Origin: a virus
IMG/VR virus record: IMGVR_UViG_3300031227_005202
Coordinates: 1-27,909 of that record
Length of the DNA stretch: 27,909 nucleotides
Reading direction: 5' to 3' (one strand)
Shown here: piece by piece, positions 1-7,572 of the stretch
Numbering within the stretch: position 1 is the stretch's first letter
Layout: the number at the start of each line of letters is the position of its first letter
Program-made: the position numbers and the translations under genes
The notes under the pieces: generated by a model
The model's input: only the letters and a program-made list of their open reading frames with translations
The model's database searches: none
Told to the model about the DNA's origin: nothing

Positions 1-1270
1 GGACGTATTCTAGTGCGTCACCGTATTCACCCCTAAGAACAGGGATATCATAAACTATAGCAGGTTTCCCACAATAGAGAGCTTCTGCTGGCGGGATTCC
101 AAAGCCCTCGAAAACCGATGGAAAGATCATCAGCTTGGATCTCTTTATAATGTAGAACTTTTCTTCATCAGTAATGTTAGCATAGAAGCGAATCTTGACA
201 CCTACAGTCTCAGCATTCTTCTGCATTTTGATTCTAAGCTTAGAACTATGAGAGCCTACAAAATTAACTACTGGCCTTATTTCTTCGTCAATCTTAGAAA
301 TGGCAAATATAATCTCATTAGGATTTTTAAAGTCAACGTGTCTTCCTACAAAGACTACTTCATTCTGTTCTTCTGCTTCTACCATATCTGCAGCCCACGT
401 ATTAATTCCAGGCTGAATAAGATCATACTTGCCCTTAAACTTGACGGTCATAGTATCATCATCAAACCACTCTTTGGCATGATTTATAGATTCGTGAGAT
501 ATAGAGAATAAGTGATGCGCGTGATTTGCAATTCCTCTCTTATATCCTGACCAATATCCTTCAGTAGCATCATCTCCATATCTATACTTCCTAACATAGT
601 TAGGAGTTTCAAATACTCCTGCAAAGCAAGGTATGCCAAACTTCATAGAATAATTAAATCCAGCAGTAGCAAGAGGACTAGTTATGACTATGTCAAAATC
701 ATTATCTACAGCCTTCAACATCCACTTTGATTTACGGCAACGTTCCTCTACTACCCATTCAATTCTATCTGCTACATCTATGTATTGAAAGTCTTTTATG
801 AAGAATGCTTTCTTATCTGAAATGATAGTAACCTTGTGACCCATTTCAGCTAACATATATGCTAAGTATACCAGATAATATCTACCACCACTATAGTGCT
901 GAATATTATTCATAAACAGAGCAAAGTGTATCATTCTTCTTTTAGCAGGAATTAATTTGTATATATCATCAGCGGTATTGCCAGTAAGTTCAGGCAGTCT
1001 CATTAGAGGAGACTTATACAGGCTTATGAACTTATCAATTTCTAAAGGTGTTACATCATTAATATCTGATTCATGGATTTCAATAAGTAGCCTATCACCT
1101 TGATGCATTACGCAAGACTTCTTACCAAACTTCACAACGCTATTGCTAGGACGTACTACTGGCTTTGATCCTTCTTGCCCAGCTTCCTTACTTGGCATCA
1201 TACGCCTACGAGCTGCTTGTCTAGGAGTGAGCCTACCAACCTTGCGGTTATTCTGTGCAGTCAGTTTCAT
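1..1270 (-). CDS. GT-B glycosyltransferase (GT4-like), 3' end cut by window edge
   Basis: An open frame runs leftward from ATG at 1270 to the window edge (423 codons, no stop), so the C-terminus is missing. The C-terminal part has the GT4 donor-binding signature PSVFEGFGIPPAEAL near residues 384-398 (E388 and E396 form the E-x7-E pair), followed by CGKPAIVYD. Before it, VVFVGRHVDFKNP matches the start of a GT-B second Rossmann domain, and YYLVYLAYMLAEMGHKVTII near residue 130 the first. The first ~100 residues are basic and not recognised; they could be a phage-specific targeting extension. The start overlaps the upstream gene by 23 bp and has a modest GGGG ribosome site. It probably transfers a nucleotide-activated sugar in the cytoplasm. 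Lying downstream of the capsid gene, it may glycosylate a virion protein (inference). Confidence 0.85.
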   Translation of the reverse strand, partial: MKLTAQNNRKVGRLTPRQAARRRMMPSKEAGQEGSKPVVRPSNSVVKFGKKSCVMHQGDRLLIEIHESDINDVTPLEIDKFISLYKSPLMRLPELTGNTADDIYKLIPAKRRMIHFALFMNNIQHYSGGRYYLVYLAYMLAEMGHKVTIISDKKAFFIKDFQYIDVADRIEWVVEERCRKSKWMLKAVDNDFDIVITSPLATAGFNYSMKFGIPCFAGVFETPNYVRKYRYGDDATEGYWSGYKRGIANHAHHLFSISHESINHAKEWFDDDTMTVKFKGKYDLIQPGINTWAADMVEAEEQNEVVFVGRHVDFKNPNEIIFAISKIDEEIRPVVNFVGSHSSKLRIKMQKNAETVGVKIRFYANITDEEKFYIIKRSKLMIFPSVFEGFGIPPAEALYCGKPAIVYDIPVLRGEYGDALEYV

Positions 1271-1553
1271 CAATTTCCCCGTGCTCTAATTTGTAGAGAG
1301 TTCTGTTTATGTATCTGATTGTATCTATTTCATTTTCATTATAGTATTGTGACCAATAACCATCCCATGCTTCAGATGTCCAATCAAGATTACTCTTTTC
1401 AGCATAGTCAGCATAGTCAGCATAATTTGTTCCATAAATGGCTGCAGCCTGACGCAAAGCATCTCTCTTTGCATTAGGCCCTGTATGAAAAGTACCGATG
1501 TCCCCAAACTTCCAACCTTCTACACCATCTTTTGTACACCTCTTAAGCGGCAT
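1248..1553 (-). CDS. Small conserved-looking phage protein, function unknown
   Basis: 101 residues from ATG at 1553. The frame is open further upstream, but this start has GGAGG seven bases before it, while the next upstream ATG (1559) is only one base from the same GGAGG; upstream of that the frame overlaps the endonuclease gene. The N-terminus, MPLKRCTKDGVEGWKFGD followed by a glycine-rich TGPNAKRDALRQAAAI stretch, resembles a short family I associate with tailed phages (a lone Cys, GWK.G and a basic helix), but I cannot assign a function. The middle has a Tyr-Ala-Asp repeat encoded by a 9-bp tandem repeat; the C-terminus is acidic. The start overlaps the end of the HNH gene by 11 bp and the end overlaps the next glycosyltransferase by 23 bp, so translation is probably coupled. 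Confidence 0.8.
   Translation of the reverse strand: MPLKRCTKDGVEGWKFGDIGTFHTGPNAKRDALRQAAAIYGTNYADYADYAEKSNLDWTSEAWDGYWSQYYNENEIDTIRYINRTLYKLEHGEIDETDCTE
1401..1425. repeat. 9-bp tandem repeat (about 2.8 copies)
   Basis: AGCATAGTC occurs twice in tandem at 1401-1409 and 1410-1418, then a partial third copy. On the coding (minus) strand it encodes a Tyr-Ala-Asp repeat within the 101-residue small phage protein. The unit is a multiple of three, so copy-number slippage would keep the frame. Confidence 0.85.
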
Positions 1554-2373
1554 TTGCATACCTCCATTTAAAACCACCAGAATGTTTATATTTGCCACAG
1601 CAAGCTGATCTAATACTAATAGCATCTCCGTCTGTTGCTTTAGCAGCTTTACCAGCAGAACCATATTCTGCAATAAATTCATTATCCATAGCCAATTGAT
1701 GAACTTTTTTAGGTGCAGTAGATTTACCAAATGACACACCAGGTTCTATTTCCTTTTGACTTCCTGATCCATCTAAATATCTCCACCTAAAACCCTTAGC
1801 AGTAATGGCCATACCTCTACAGCAAGAAGTTATAGCAGTACCATATACTCCAATTTGTCTTCCAGCTTCTCTAGCTGACCTATACCGATTTATTTCATTC
1901 CCTTCCATATCCATCTGGATAACTTCTTTAGATTGAGCCTTAGCAGCAATATCACAATTCCTATGTACATCTTTTCTATAATTATCTTCCCAAGTTACCA
2001 ACCTTATATTATCTAGAGAATATCCCAAGGAATTATCTAATCTATCAAAAGATGGTCTCAACCATTTATCCCAATTAGAATCTCTCCATTTCCTCCACAA
2101 TGCAATGAATTCTTGTTTATGATTGGCTTTAATCCATATTTTAAATTCTTGAAGAGTGTATCCTAATTTCTTATGAGGTTGCCTTTTAGCTGTACCAATT
2201 TGATCTGCATAAATACGTTTAGTTAAACCATTAAGAGTTCTATTCCTTTTCAAAGCAGTTTCACTATCACACTTAGTACAATTTCCATGCATTGTGCCTC
2301 TGTGTATCCTACTTGTAGCAAATTCGCTTTCGTCCTTATCCTGTTTGCAAGAATTACAAAATACTAAAGCCAT
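1543..2373 (-). CDS. HNH-type homing endonuclease with zinc finger and two NUMOD1-like repeats
   Basis: 276 residues from ATG at 2373, preceded by GGAGG six bases upstream; the frame extends 11 codons further without a ribosome site. An N-terminal four-Cys zinc finger (C6/C9 and C32/C35) is followed by a basic region, then the nuclease segment RPSFDRLDNSLGYSLDNIR (about 106-124), matching the D-R-x5-G-Y-x3-N pattern of phage HNH endonucleases. Two C-terminal repeats (about 150-199 and 222-272) each begin with a V-x-Q-x-D/A pattern and end in GF-R/K-WRY, as in NUMOD1 DNA-binding modules. It likely cuts and spreads as a selfish gene. It sits between the capsid terminator and the small phage gene, which it overlaps by 11 bp. 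No intron boundary was seen, so it appears free-standing. Confidence 0.85.
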   Translation of the reverse strand: MALVFCNSCKQDKDESEFATSRIHRGTMHGNCTKCDSETALKRNRTLNGLTKRIYADQIGTAKRQPHKKLGYTLQEFKIWIKANHKQEFIALWRKWRDSNWDKWLRPSFDRLDNSLGYSLDNIRLVTWEDNYRKDVHRNCDIAAKAQSKEVIQMDMEGNEINRYRSAREAGRQIGVYGTAITSCCRGMAITAKGFRWRYLDGSGSQKEIEPGVSFGKSTAPKKVHQLAMDNEFIAEYGSAGKAAKATDGDAISIRSACCGKYKHSGGFKWRYANAA

Positions 2374-2402
2374 AAAAAACCTCCAAAAGGATAATAGTTT
2401 GA

Positions 2403-2470
2403 ACAAGAGCTATCTATAATATAATAAAAATTAGGGAGAGAACCTAGTAAATTCTCCCCCTAGCTCTTGT
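2403..2470. repeat. 10-bp perfect inverted repeat flanking the capsid-gene terminator
   Basis: ACAAGAGCTA at 2403-2412 is the exact reverse complement of TAGCTCTTGT at 2461-2470. The arms enclose the terminator hairpin and lie 30 bp upstream of the HNH start and 34 bp downstream of the capsid stop. They could extend the RNA structure, bind a protein, or mark the endonuclease insertion junction. Confidence 0.75.
2421..2460 (-). terminator. Rho-independent terminator after the major capsid gene
   Basis: On the minus strand, GGGGGAGAA (2460-2452) pairs with TTCTCTCCC (2442-2434) across a 9-nt loop with one mismatch, followed by TAATTTTTATTATA. A GC-rich stem plus U-rich tail 44 bp after the capsid stop is the classic intrinsic terminator form. 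Read-through would supply the HNH gene and the two genes beyond it, unless a promoter lies in the same gap. Confidence 0.8.
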
Positions 2471-2503
2471 AAACTATCACTCCATATTACACTGCAAATT
2501 AGC

Positions 2504-3511
2504 TTAAGAAGCAGAGCCAGTCGTCAATCCATTAAACACAAGGACAGCGTCATCGTACTCGACCTCAAGCGCAACACGTTCAGAGATCGCCCAAACAATA
2601 CTATCATTCTTGATAATAGCATCCTCAGCAAACTTCACCTTGCGGCGGTCACCAAGTACAACATTATCCCGATGAGTGGTTACACCGTATCCTTCAGGGA
2701 TATAGTCTGTCTGAATAATCTTCCACTTATTAAACAGCTCACCAATCTCGCCGGTGAGGATGGTAGCCTTTGCACCATACTTGTCAACAGTCCGAAGGTC
2801 ATCATCTGCAAGCATCTGATTGGCCGAATACGGATTGAGGAAAGTAATCAACTTAGGCTGCTGACGGCCAAACCTACCAAGGCGGTAGATTCCCTGACGG
2901 AAAACATCAACCGTGCAGTTACCGTTAACATCATAGTTCACACCGGATTCAATACCGATAGTGAGAATACCATCAAAGGCCAGCCGTGCATCACGGTTGA
3001 ACCATACTCCATTATAAGCATCCGAGCCATCTGCTTCAGTAGCAGTAGTCTGCCCGTGATCAACATCACCAGTAAGGAATGCTTTCTCTTCACCTTCGCC
3101 CATACCGCGTGCAAAGAGCATACGGATCATAGAGCGCATATCAAGGACACCATCTTCAAAAGTTTCCTCGGAGATCTCAATCCAAGCAAACAGCTTCTTG
3201 GCTAGCAGCTCAATGTTACTTGCGCTGAAAGAGGTTTCCTGACCTTCAGTAGCTTCTGAAGGCTGGTAATAAACTTTTGTCCCAGTAAGCAGCTTCGGAA
3301 TTGTCCGAACACGGCTATTCATGGGCTGGACCTTGAATACCTTACGGAAGTTGTTATACTCCGTTACAATATCAATAAATGTAGCAGCAAGAGGATCAGG
3401 AAGGAAAGGCTGGGCAATAGTACCGGATGATGCACGACCAAACGGTAAGTTACCAATTGTCACGGCCTTCTTCAGAGCCTGTGAAAGCTGTTTCAGATTC
3501 TTAACTTTCAT
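2504..3511 (-). CDS. Major capsid protein, HK97 fold
   Basis: 335 residues from ATG at 3511, which has GGAG six bases upstream; the frame's upstream TTG at 3523 overlaps that ribosome site and is unlikely. The protein forms the icosahedral shell. HK97-type features: a 60-residue N-terminal region with basic helices, then a segment around 100-150 with LLAKKLFAWIEISEETFEDG (P/E-domain pattern of 'A.W..IS.E...D') and MIRMLFARGMGEGEEKAFL, a spine-helix-like run ending in the 'E..F..G' signature. A later R-x-G-x2-P-x-x-I-T-F-L-N-P segment also fits the family. Gene order protease, scaffold, capsid supports the call. No long N-terminal delta domain is present, consistent with a separate scaffold gene. 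A strong terminator follows. Confidence 0.9.
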   Translation of the reverse strand: MKVKNLKQLSQALKKAVTIGNLPFGRASSGTIAQPFLPDPLAATFIDIVTEYNNFRKVFKVQPMNSRVRTIPKLLTGTKVYYQPSEATEGQETSFSASNIELLAKKLFAWIEISEETFEDGVLDMRSMIRMLFARGMGEGEEKAFLTGDVDHGQTTATEADGSDAYNGVWFNRDARLAFDGILTIGIESGVNYDVNGNCTVDVFRQGIYRLGRFGRQQPKLITFLNPYSANQMLADDDLRTVDKYGAKATILTGEIGELFNKWKIIQTDYIPEGYGVTTHRDNVVLGDRRKVKFAEDAIIKNDSIVWAISERVALEVEYDDAVLVFNGLTTGSAS

Positions 3512-3588
3512 GATTTTCTCCAAAAATACTTTCAGGTTATCGAATTAAGTGCGGGTGAGTGAATAAATATACCATTAAATTACCATCA

Positions 3589-4272
3589 TTATTTCTCAGT
3601 AACTATCCCACGCTTAGCAAACTCATGCTGAAGCTTATCACCAAGATAGTTGTCAAGCTTCTGAATGCGCTGACGCTTGGCCATAGGAATCTCGTTGCCA
3701 TTGTCATCATATGCTTCAACAGTTGTAACTTCAATATCAGAATCAGCTGACTTCTTCACCTTTTTCTCAGGTTTCTCGCCATCATCAGCATCTTCTTCAG
3801 AATCATCTTCCTCAGCATCTTCACCCATGTCTACATTACCAGACTTAGCCATCATACCAATAAGATCATCAATAGCATCTTCCTCAGCAGACTGGCCTTT
3901 AGGCTTAGACTTCTTAACAACCTTATCTCCAGTTTCCTTAACTGCATCAGCAATCATGGCCTTAAGAGACTTAGCTGTAATATTCTCAAGAGGCTTATCT
4001 TCGTCTTCCTCTTTCTTATCTGTCTTGTCAGTCTTGCCTTCCTTGATAGTATCAAGGATTGACTTCTTCATTTCTTCCATCTGCTCTTCAATAGTCTTAG
4101 GCTTTTCAATCTTAACGTGCTTAGAGATAAAATCAGAAAGCACATCAATTTTACTCTCAAGGCTCTTGACTGCTACGTTATCAGTCTCAGGCTTTTTCTC
4201 TTCAGTAGCGCCCATAGCTTTAGCGACGCCATCAGACAACATTTTCGCAATTTCTTCTGCTTTGAATTCCAT
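3589..4272 (-). CDS. Putative capsid scaffolding protein (acidic, coiled)
   Basis: 227 residues from ATG at 4272, with GAGGA seven bases upstream; the start overlaps the protease stop by one base (TAATG). The protein is highly charged and Lys/Glu/Asp-rich, with no catalytic motif. A helix-forming N-terminal part (about 1-110) is followed by a run of acidic residues (about 150-170), then a basic C-terminal tail (AKRQRIQKLDNYL region). Low-complexity, helical, charged proteins encoded between prohead protease and major capsid are typically scaffolds that nucleate assembly and are then cleaved or expelled; the basic tail would be the expected capsid-binding end. Assigned by position and composition, not sequence homology, so it could be another head-assembly factor. 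Confidence 0.65.
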   Translation of the reverse strand: MEFKAEEIAKMLSDGVAKAMGATEEKKPETDNVAVKSLESKIDVLSDFISKHVKIEKPKTIEEQMEEMKKSILDTIKEGKTDKTDKKEEDEDKPLENITAKSLKAMIADAVKETGDKVVKKSKPKGQSAEEDAIDDLIGMMAKSGNVDMGEDAEEDDSEEDADDGEKPEKKVKKSADSDIEVTTVEAYDDNGNEIPMAKRQRIQKLDNYLGDKLQHEFAKRGIVTEK

Positions 4273-5969
4273 TATGAATCCTCATTTGAACTATTAATTA
4301 AATCTGTAACTTTTGGTGCCACTTGTTCTATCAGTTCTTGAATAATCTTCAGTTTTGCTTCTTTAGAATCAACATTAATGGTCTTAGCTGTGCAATCGCT
4401 TGCAAGCTTCTCAACTATCGCATCAAGTTTTTCCTTCACATTAGCTAAATCTTCGATACTGTTTCTCAAATTAACGAAATCATCAACTTCCTTCTGGAGG
4501 CCAATAATCTGTAAGTGGTTAAGTAAATGATTGACTACTAGCGCAGGAGCCTTATTCTCCTTTGCCATATTGAATGCTTGGACAAGCCAAGATTTATGCA
4601 GATAAAGAATACCATCTTGAACATAATGGTGAAGGTAATCTTTATGGACTTTATCAGTAGCAAAATTAATAGGGAAGGCTTGGTCTGGGAATTCACCAGT
4701 TTTCTCAAGTTCAGGCTCAGACTTTAAGATAGAGGAGGAGTGTTTGAACTCTGTCTCAATTGTACGCGGTTTACCATCAGCCTCTGTCTTAGTAGACTTA
4801 TCAACCAAAGACTTTACAATACCTTCTGCAAAAGTACTTTTGTTACAAGGTTGATCCGTAATAAGTACGTGAGAAAGATCTCCATCGTCTAGTACAACTA
4901 CTTCCTTACCAAGTTTCTTATCCATTTCACGGAAAGTCTTTGTCACTCTACCGAAAATAGAGAAACCGAACGATATACCATCATCCATCTTCTGAGCAAT
5001 TTTTTCAACATTAGGGTTGTGGTCAAAAGATTGAAGTCTACCTTCAATATCAAAACTTTCTTCTGTGCCGCCCTTATCAACAATGACGCCAACAGTACTA
5101 TCTAAATCAGAAGCATAATGGCTCCCTACTTTAAGAGGTAGGCCAATAGCTTGCTTTTTCATTTTCTTGATAAAATTCTTAGATACTCTCTCAGTATCAT
5201 AATCTACGTCAGTAGTTGACGCAGCACCGCTAACATATAGATGTTTGTCATCACCATCTTGCTTACCAAAAAATCTATCCTTACCTAAAGCATCTTTGGA
5301 TATAATACGCATTGGGACAAAAGTACTAAATTCCATGTTTACGTTTTCCACTAGGATTCCTCCATTTTGGATGTAACTACTCAATATGTTTTCAATTCTT
5401 TGCTTGGCAACGTTACTCTTATATCGCCAAGTACCATCTTTCAAGTAACAATTTTTCTTTATATATTTCCACGTATCATCCTTATTGAACCTATTATTAA
5501 TATAAGTTAAAACAAGAACCTTTCCTATCCCTGAGTCAAATTTTTTTCTTTCACCTATTTCCCAATAGTACCTACCATCCGATTTTCTAACCTTGGTATA
5601 ACCTATTCCAGGCAATACTTCTCTGATTATTTTTTCTACTAATTCTTCTTCAGACAAATCTTTAAAGCAAGCAATTGCTTTGATCATAAGTAGAGATACG
5701 TCTTGAGTCTGTTCCCAAACACTTTTTAGGAAAGAGCTAAGTTTGCGCTTTCTTGTTCTCAAAAGTTCGCAATCATTCTTGTAAGCAAGATAATAACAAT
5801 CAGCTATGTCCCTAAAGTTAGCATCTATAAATCTTGACCAATCATCTCCCTTCTTAAGATGATAGCGTGAGAATATCAGTTCTCCATCTAGTTCCATAAA
5901 ACCATAGTTGGAAAACTTAGCGCCCTTTATCAAAGGGTATGTTATCTGCTCTTCAGTATATTGGGCCAT
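4272..5969 (-). CDS. Prohead maturation protease with large N- and C-terminal extensions
   Basis: 565 residues. The protease core lies at about 210-375: GSHYASDLDSTVG (H284) matches the His region of S78/U35-type prohead proteases, and DGISFGFSIFG (S333) the catalytic Ser 'S-x-G-F' region; DGDLSHVLITDQP near 359-371 fits the family's following strand, where a typical protease has '..L.EVSlv..P'. The enzyme trims scaffold and capsid proteins during head maturation. Odd: typical family members are around 200 residues, but here ~205 unrecognised residues precede and ~190 follow the core. The C-terminal part is helical and could supply a fused scaffold. A strong GGAGG lies seven bases before an in-frame GTG at 5351 (residue 207), so a shorter protease may be made internally. 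Overlaps the portal gene by 28 bp. Confidence 0.8.
   Translation of the reverse strand: MAQYTEEQITYPLIKGAKFSNYGFMELDGELIFSRYHLKKGDDWSRFIDANFRDIADCYYLAYKNDCELLRTRKRKLSSFLKSVWEQTQDVSLLMIKAIACFKDLSEEELVEKIIREVLPGIGYTKVRKSDGRYYWEIGERKKFDSGIGKVLVLTYINNRFNKDDTWKYIKKNCYLKDGTWRYKSNVAKQRIENILSSYIQNGGILVENVNMEFSTFVPMRIISKDALGKDRFFGKQDGDDKHLYVSGAASTTDVDYDTERVSKNFIKKMKKQAIGLPLKVGSHYASDLDSTVGVIVDKGGTEESFDIEGRLQSFDHNPNVEKIAQKMDDGISFGFSIFGRVTKTFREMDKKLGKEVVVLDDGDLSHVLITDQPCNKSTFAEGIVKSLVDKSTKTEADGKPRTIETEFKHSSSILKSEPELEKTGEFPDQAFPINFATDKVHKDYLHHYVQDGILYLHKSWLVQAFNMAKENKAPALVVNHLLNHLQIIGLQKEVDDFVNLRNSIEDLANVKEKLDAIVEKLASDCTAKTINVDSKEAKLKIIQELIEQVAPKVTDLINSSNEDS
5345..5366 (-). promoter_or_regulatory. Possible internal ribosome binding site for a short protease form
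   Basis: Within the protease gene, minus-strand AATGGAGGAATCCTAGTG places GGAGG seven bases before an in-frame GTG (5351-5349), with an in-frame ATG five codons further (5336). The predicted product starts just before the recognisable protease core. The full-length start at 5969 has a weaker site. Confidence 0.45.
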
Positions 5970-7570
5970 TCTAACTCAAACTTTCTTACAACACTTCTCA
6001 TACTGGTAGCACCCATATCAAAATACTTAGGCGTTGATTCAGACTTCTGAAGTATCTTTGATACTGCCGTAATAACTTCAGTAGTATCAATTTTCTCCAA
6101 ACCAGTAGGAGGATTAAAGTTAGCTAACATATGCTCTATTTGAGCACTCTTACCATCCTTCTTATCTTTCTTATCTTTTTTATCTGGATCAACAGGATCT
6201 TTGCCCTCACCACCAACGTTGTTATCAACACCAGCGCTCATAGCGCTCTTACGGTTGGCTTCAATCCTAGACTCCTGAAACTCTCTGAGAGTACTTAGAG
6301 GAGAGAAGTTAAGCGGAACAAATGGTTCATTGCCCCATTCAACAGGAGGCATCTGTAATTCACCGCGCACTTGGTTGATAGTAATAACACCAGTGCGTAG
6401 AAAGATCTCCCATATATCTGCTTGACGCTTCTCGTCATCAATATCAAGATTAGCAGAAGTAAGATAAATGTCATCATAGTTAAAATTTTGGTCACCCCAT
6501 ATAAGAACAGAATTCATAGTATGAAGAAAAACCTTAACCAAAGGTATGATAGCATTCTTCTTATATTGCTCACCTTGTAGTTCTGAATTAAGCTTACCAG
6601 TAGTACCAGTGATAGCTCCTATAACCATAGGCTGCATACCATATACTGCCATGATACGAGAAAGTAGCATAGACTGCCATTCAGAGAATTCCATGTCCTT
6701 ATTAGGAACAGTAAGTTGCTTTATCTCAACTTCACCTTTTTGAGTCCCCATAAATAGTGGCTTATGAGGTTGGCCTTTATGTTCCTGATAGTACCACTTC
6801 TTAGCTCTCTCTAGCGCTCCCTTGCCTTGACCAAATCCTAGGTTCTGAAACAAAAATGCCAGATTAGGTCTGGCATTATTCTCAAAGAATGAGATGTTAT
6901 AATTCATAGCTTCTAAATCACCAAGAATAGAAGCAGCTATGGATTCTATTGGAGAGGTTCCATTTGAATATCCAGAACGTCTGTTCTTTATGAAATTCAT
7001 GAAATCCTGTTTATTCCACCAAGCCTTCTCATTCCCCTCTCTTAGCTGAACGTATGCTTTTGCTTTAAGAACTCCATTCTTCTGAGCATTGACATAAAGT
7101 TCCTCACCAGTAACATTACTACGCAAAGCAAATGGTATCTTCTTACCATCTCTACGTTCGCCCCTAACTATTTCCATACCTCCATCATCATATACCATGA
7201 TGTCGTGCATTACCTTTTTCTCAAGCGATTCAAAACTCTCATAGTCCTCATTAGGAATCATCATAAGATTCATAACAGATTCCATATGACGCTTAACTGT
7301 ATCGCTATAGTCGTTAGACTTGGTATCAATTTTAGTAGAAAGTGGAATAGGGAATAACTCTGATTGAATAGCTCTCTCTTTAGTTGTATCAACAATAGCT
7401 CTTACCCAAGAATTAACTCTATATGCATCTGTCATAAATGATCTATCTACTCTGTAATCTTCTTCCTCCTCTACCATAGCAGAAGAAACAGAACGCTGAG
7501 AGAAATAGTCACTAGTCTTCAATTTTCCTTTAACAGCTTTAGATAGCGCCATATTTGAGGTAACAAACAT
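5942..7570 (-). CDS. Portal protein (HK97/SPP1-type portal family)
   Basis: 542 residues from ATG at 7570, with AGAGGA upstream. The portal forms the dodecameric channel at one capsid vertex, through which terminase pumps DNA. The central part carries the family pattern: a GTSPIESIAASILGDLEAM segment followed by FFENNARPNLAF (the 'G.SP......i........... ff.Ng..p.g.l' core), then a long helical stem region and GMQPMVIGAITGTTGKLNSELQ, which resembles the portal segment before the channel-lining helix. A Lys-Asp-rich low-complexity stretch near residues 465-480 is encoded by an imperfect 9-bp repeat (6152-6187); after it comes a ~65-residue C-terminal tail. The gene lies between a membrane protein and the protease, as expected for a head-packaging module. 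Confidence 0.88.
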   Translation of the reverse strand: MFVTSNMALSKAVKGKLKTSDYFSQRSVSSAMVEEEEDYRVDRSFMTDAYRVNSWVRAIVDTTKERAIQSELFPIPLSTKIDTKSNDYSDTVKRHMESVMNLMMIPNEDYESFESLEKKVMHDIMVYDDGGMEIVRGERRDGKKIPFALRSNVTGEELYVNAQKNGVLKAKAYVQLREGNEKAWWNKQDFMNFIKNRRSGYSNGTSPIESIAASILGDLEAMNYNISFFENNARPNLAFLFQNLGFGQGKGALERAKKWYYQEHKGQPHKPLFMGTQKGEVEIKQLTVPNKDMEFSEWQSMLLSRIMAVYGMQPMVIGAITGTTGKLNSELQGEQYKKNAIIPLVKVFLHTMNSVLIWGDQNFNYDDIYLTSANLDIDDEKRQADIWEIFLRTGVITINQVRGELQMPPVEWGNEPFVPLNFSPLSTLREFQESRIEANRKSAMSAGVDNNVGGEGKDPVDPDKKDKKDKKDGKSAQIEHMLANFNPPTGLEKIDTTEVITAVSKILQKSESTPKYFDMGATSMRSVVRKFELEWPNILKSR

Positions 7571-7572
7571 AA

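Noticed and set aside
248-511. 87-codon rightward open frame
   Set aside because: Antisense to the partial GT4 gene, whose EGFG signature shows the minus strand is coding.
1554-1739. N-terminal 62-codon extension of the small phage protein
   Set aside because: Overlaps the HNH gene in another frame; a strong GGAGG lies directly before the ATG at 1553.
2672-3205. 177-codon rightward open frame
   Set aside because: Antisense to the well-supported major capsid gene; no recognisable motif.
3677-4297. 206-codon rightward open frame, Ser-rich
   Set aside because: It is the antisense of the acidic, Lys/Glu-rich scaffold-like gene; such composition leaves the opposite strand open. No ribosome site.
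6152-6187. Lys-Asp repeat in the portal gene as a possible CRISPR or regulatory repeat
   Set aside because: Short imperfect 9-bp codon repeat in one frame, explained as low-complexity protein sequence.
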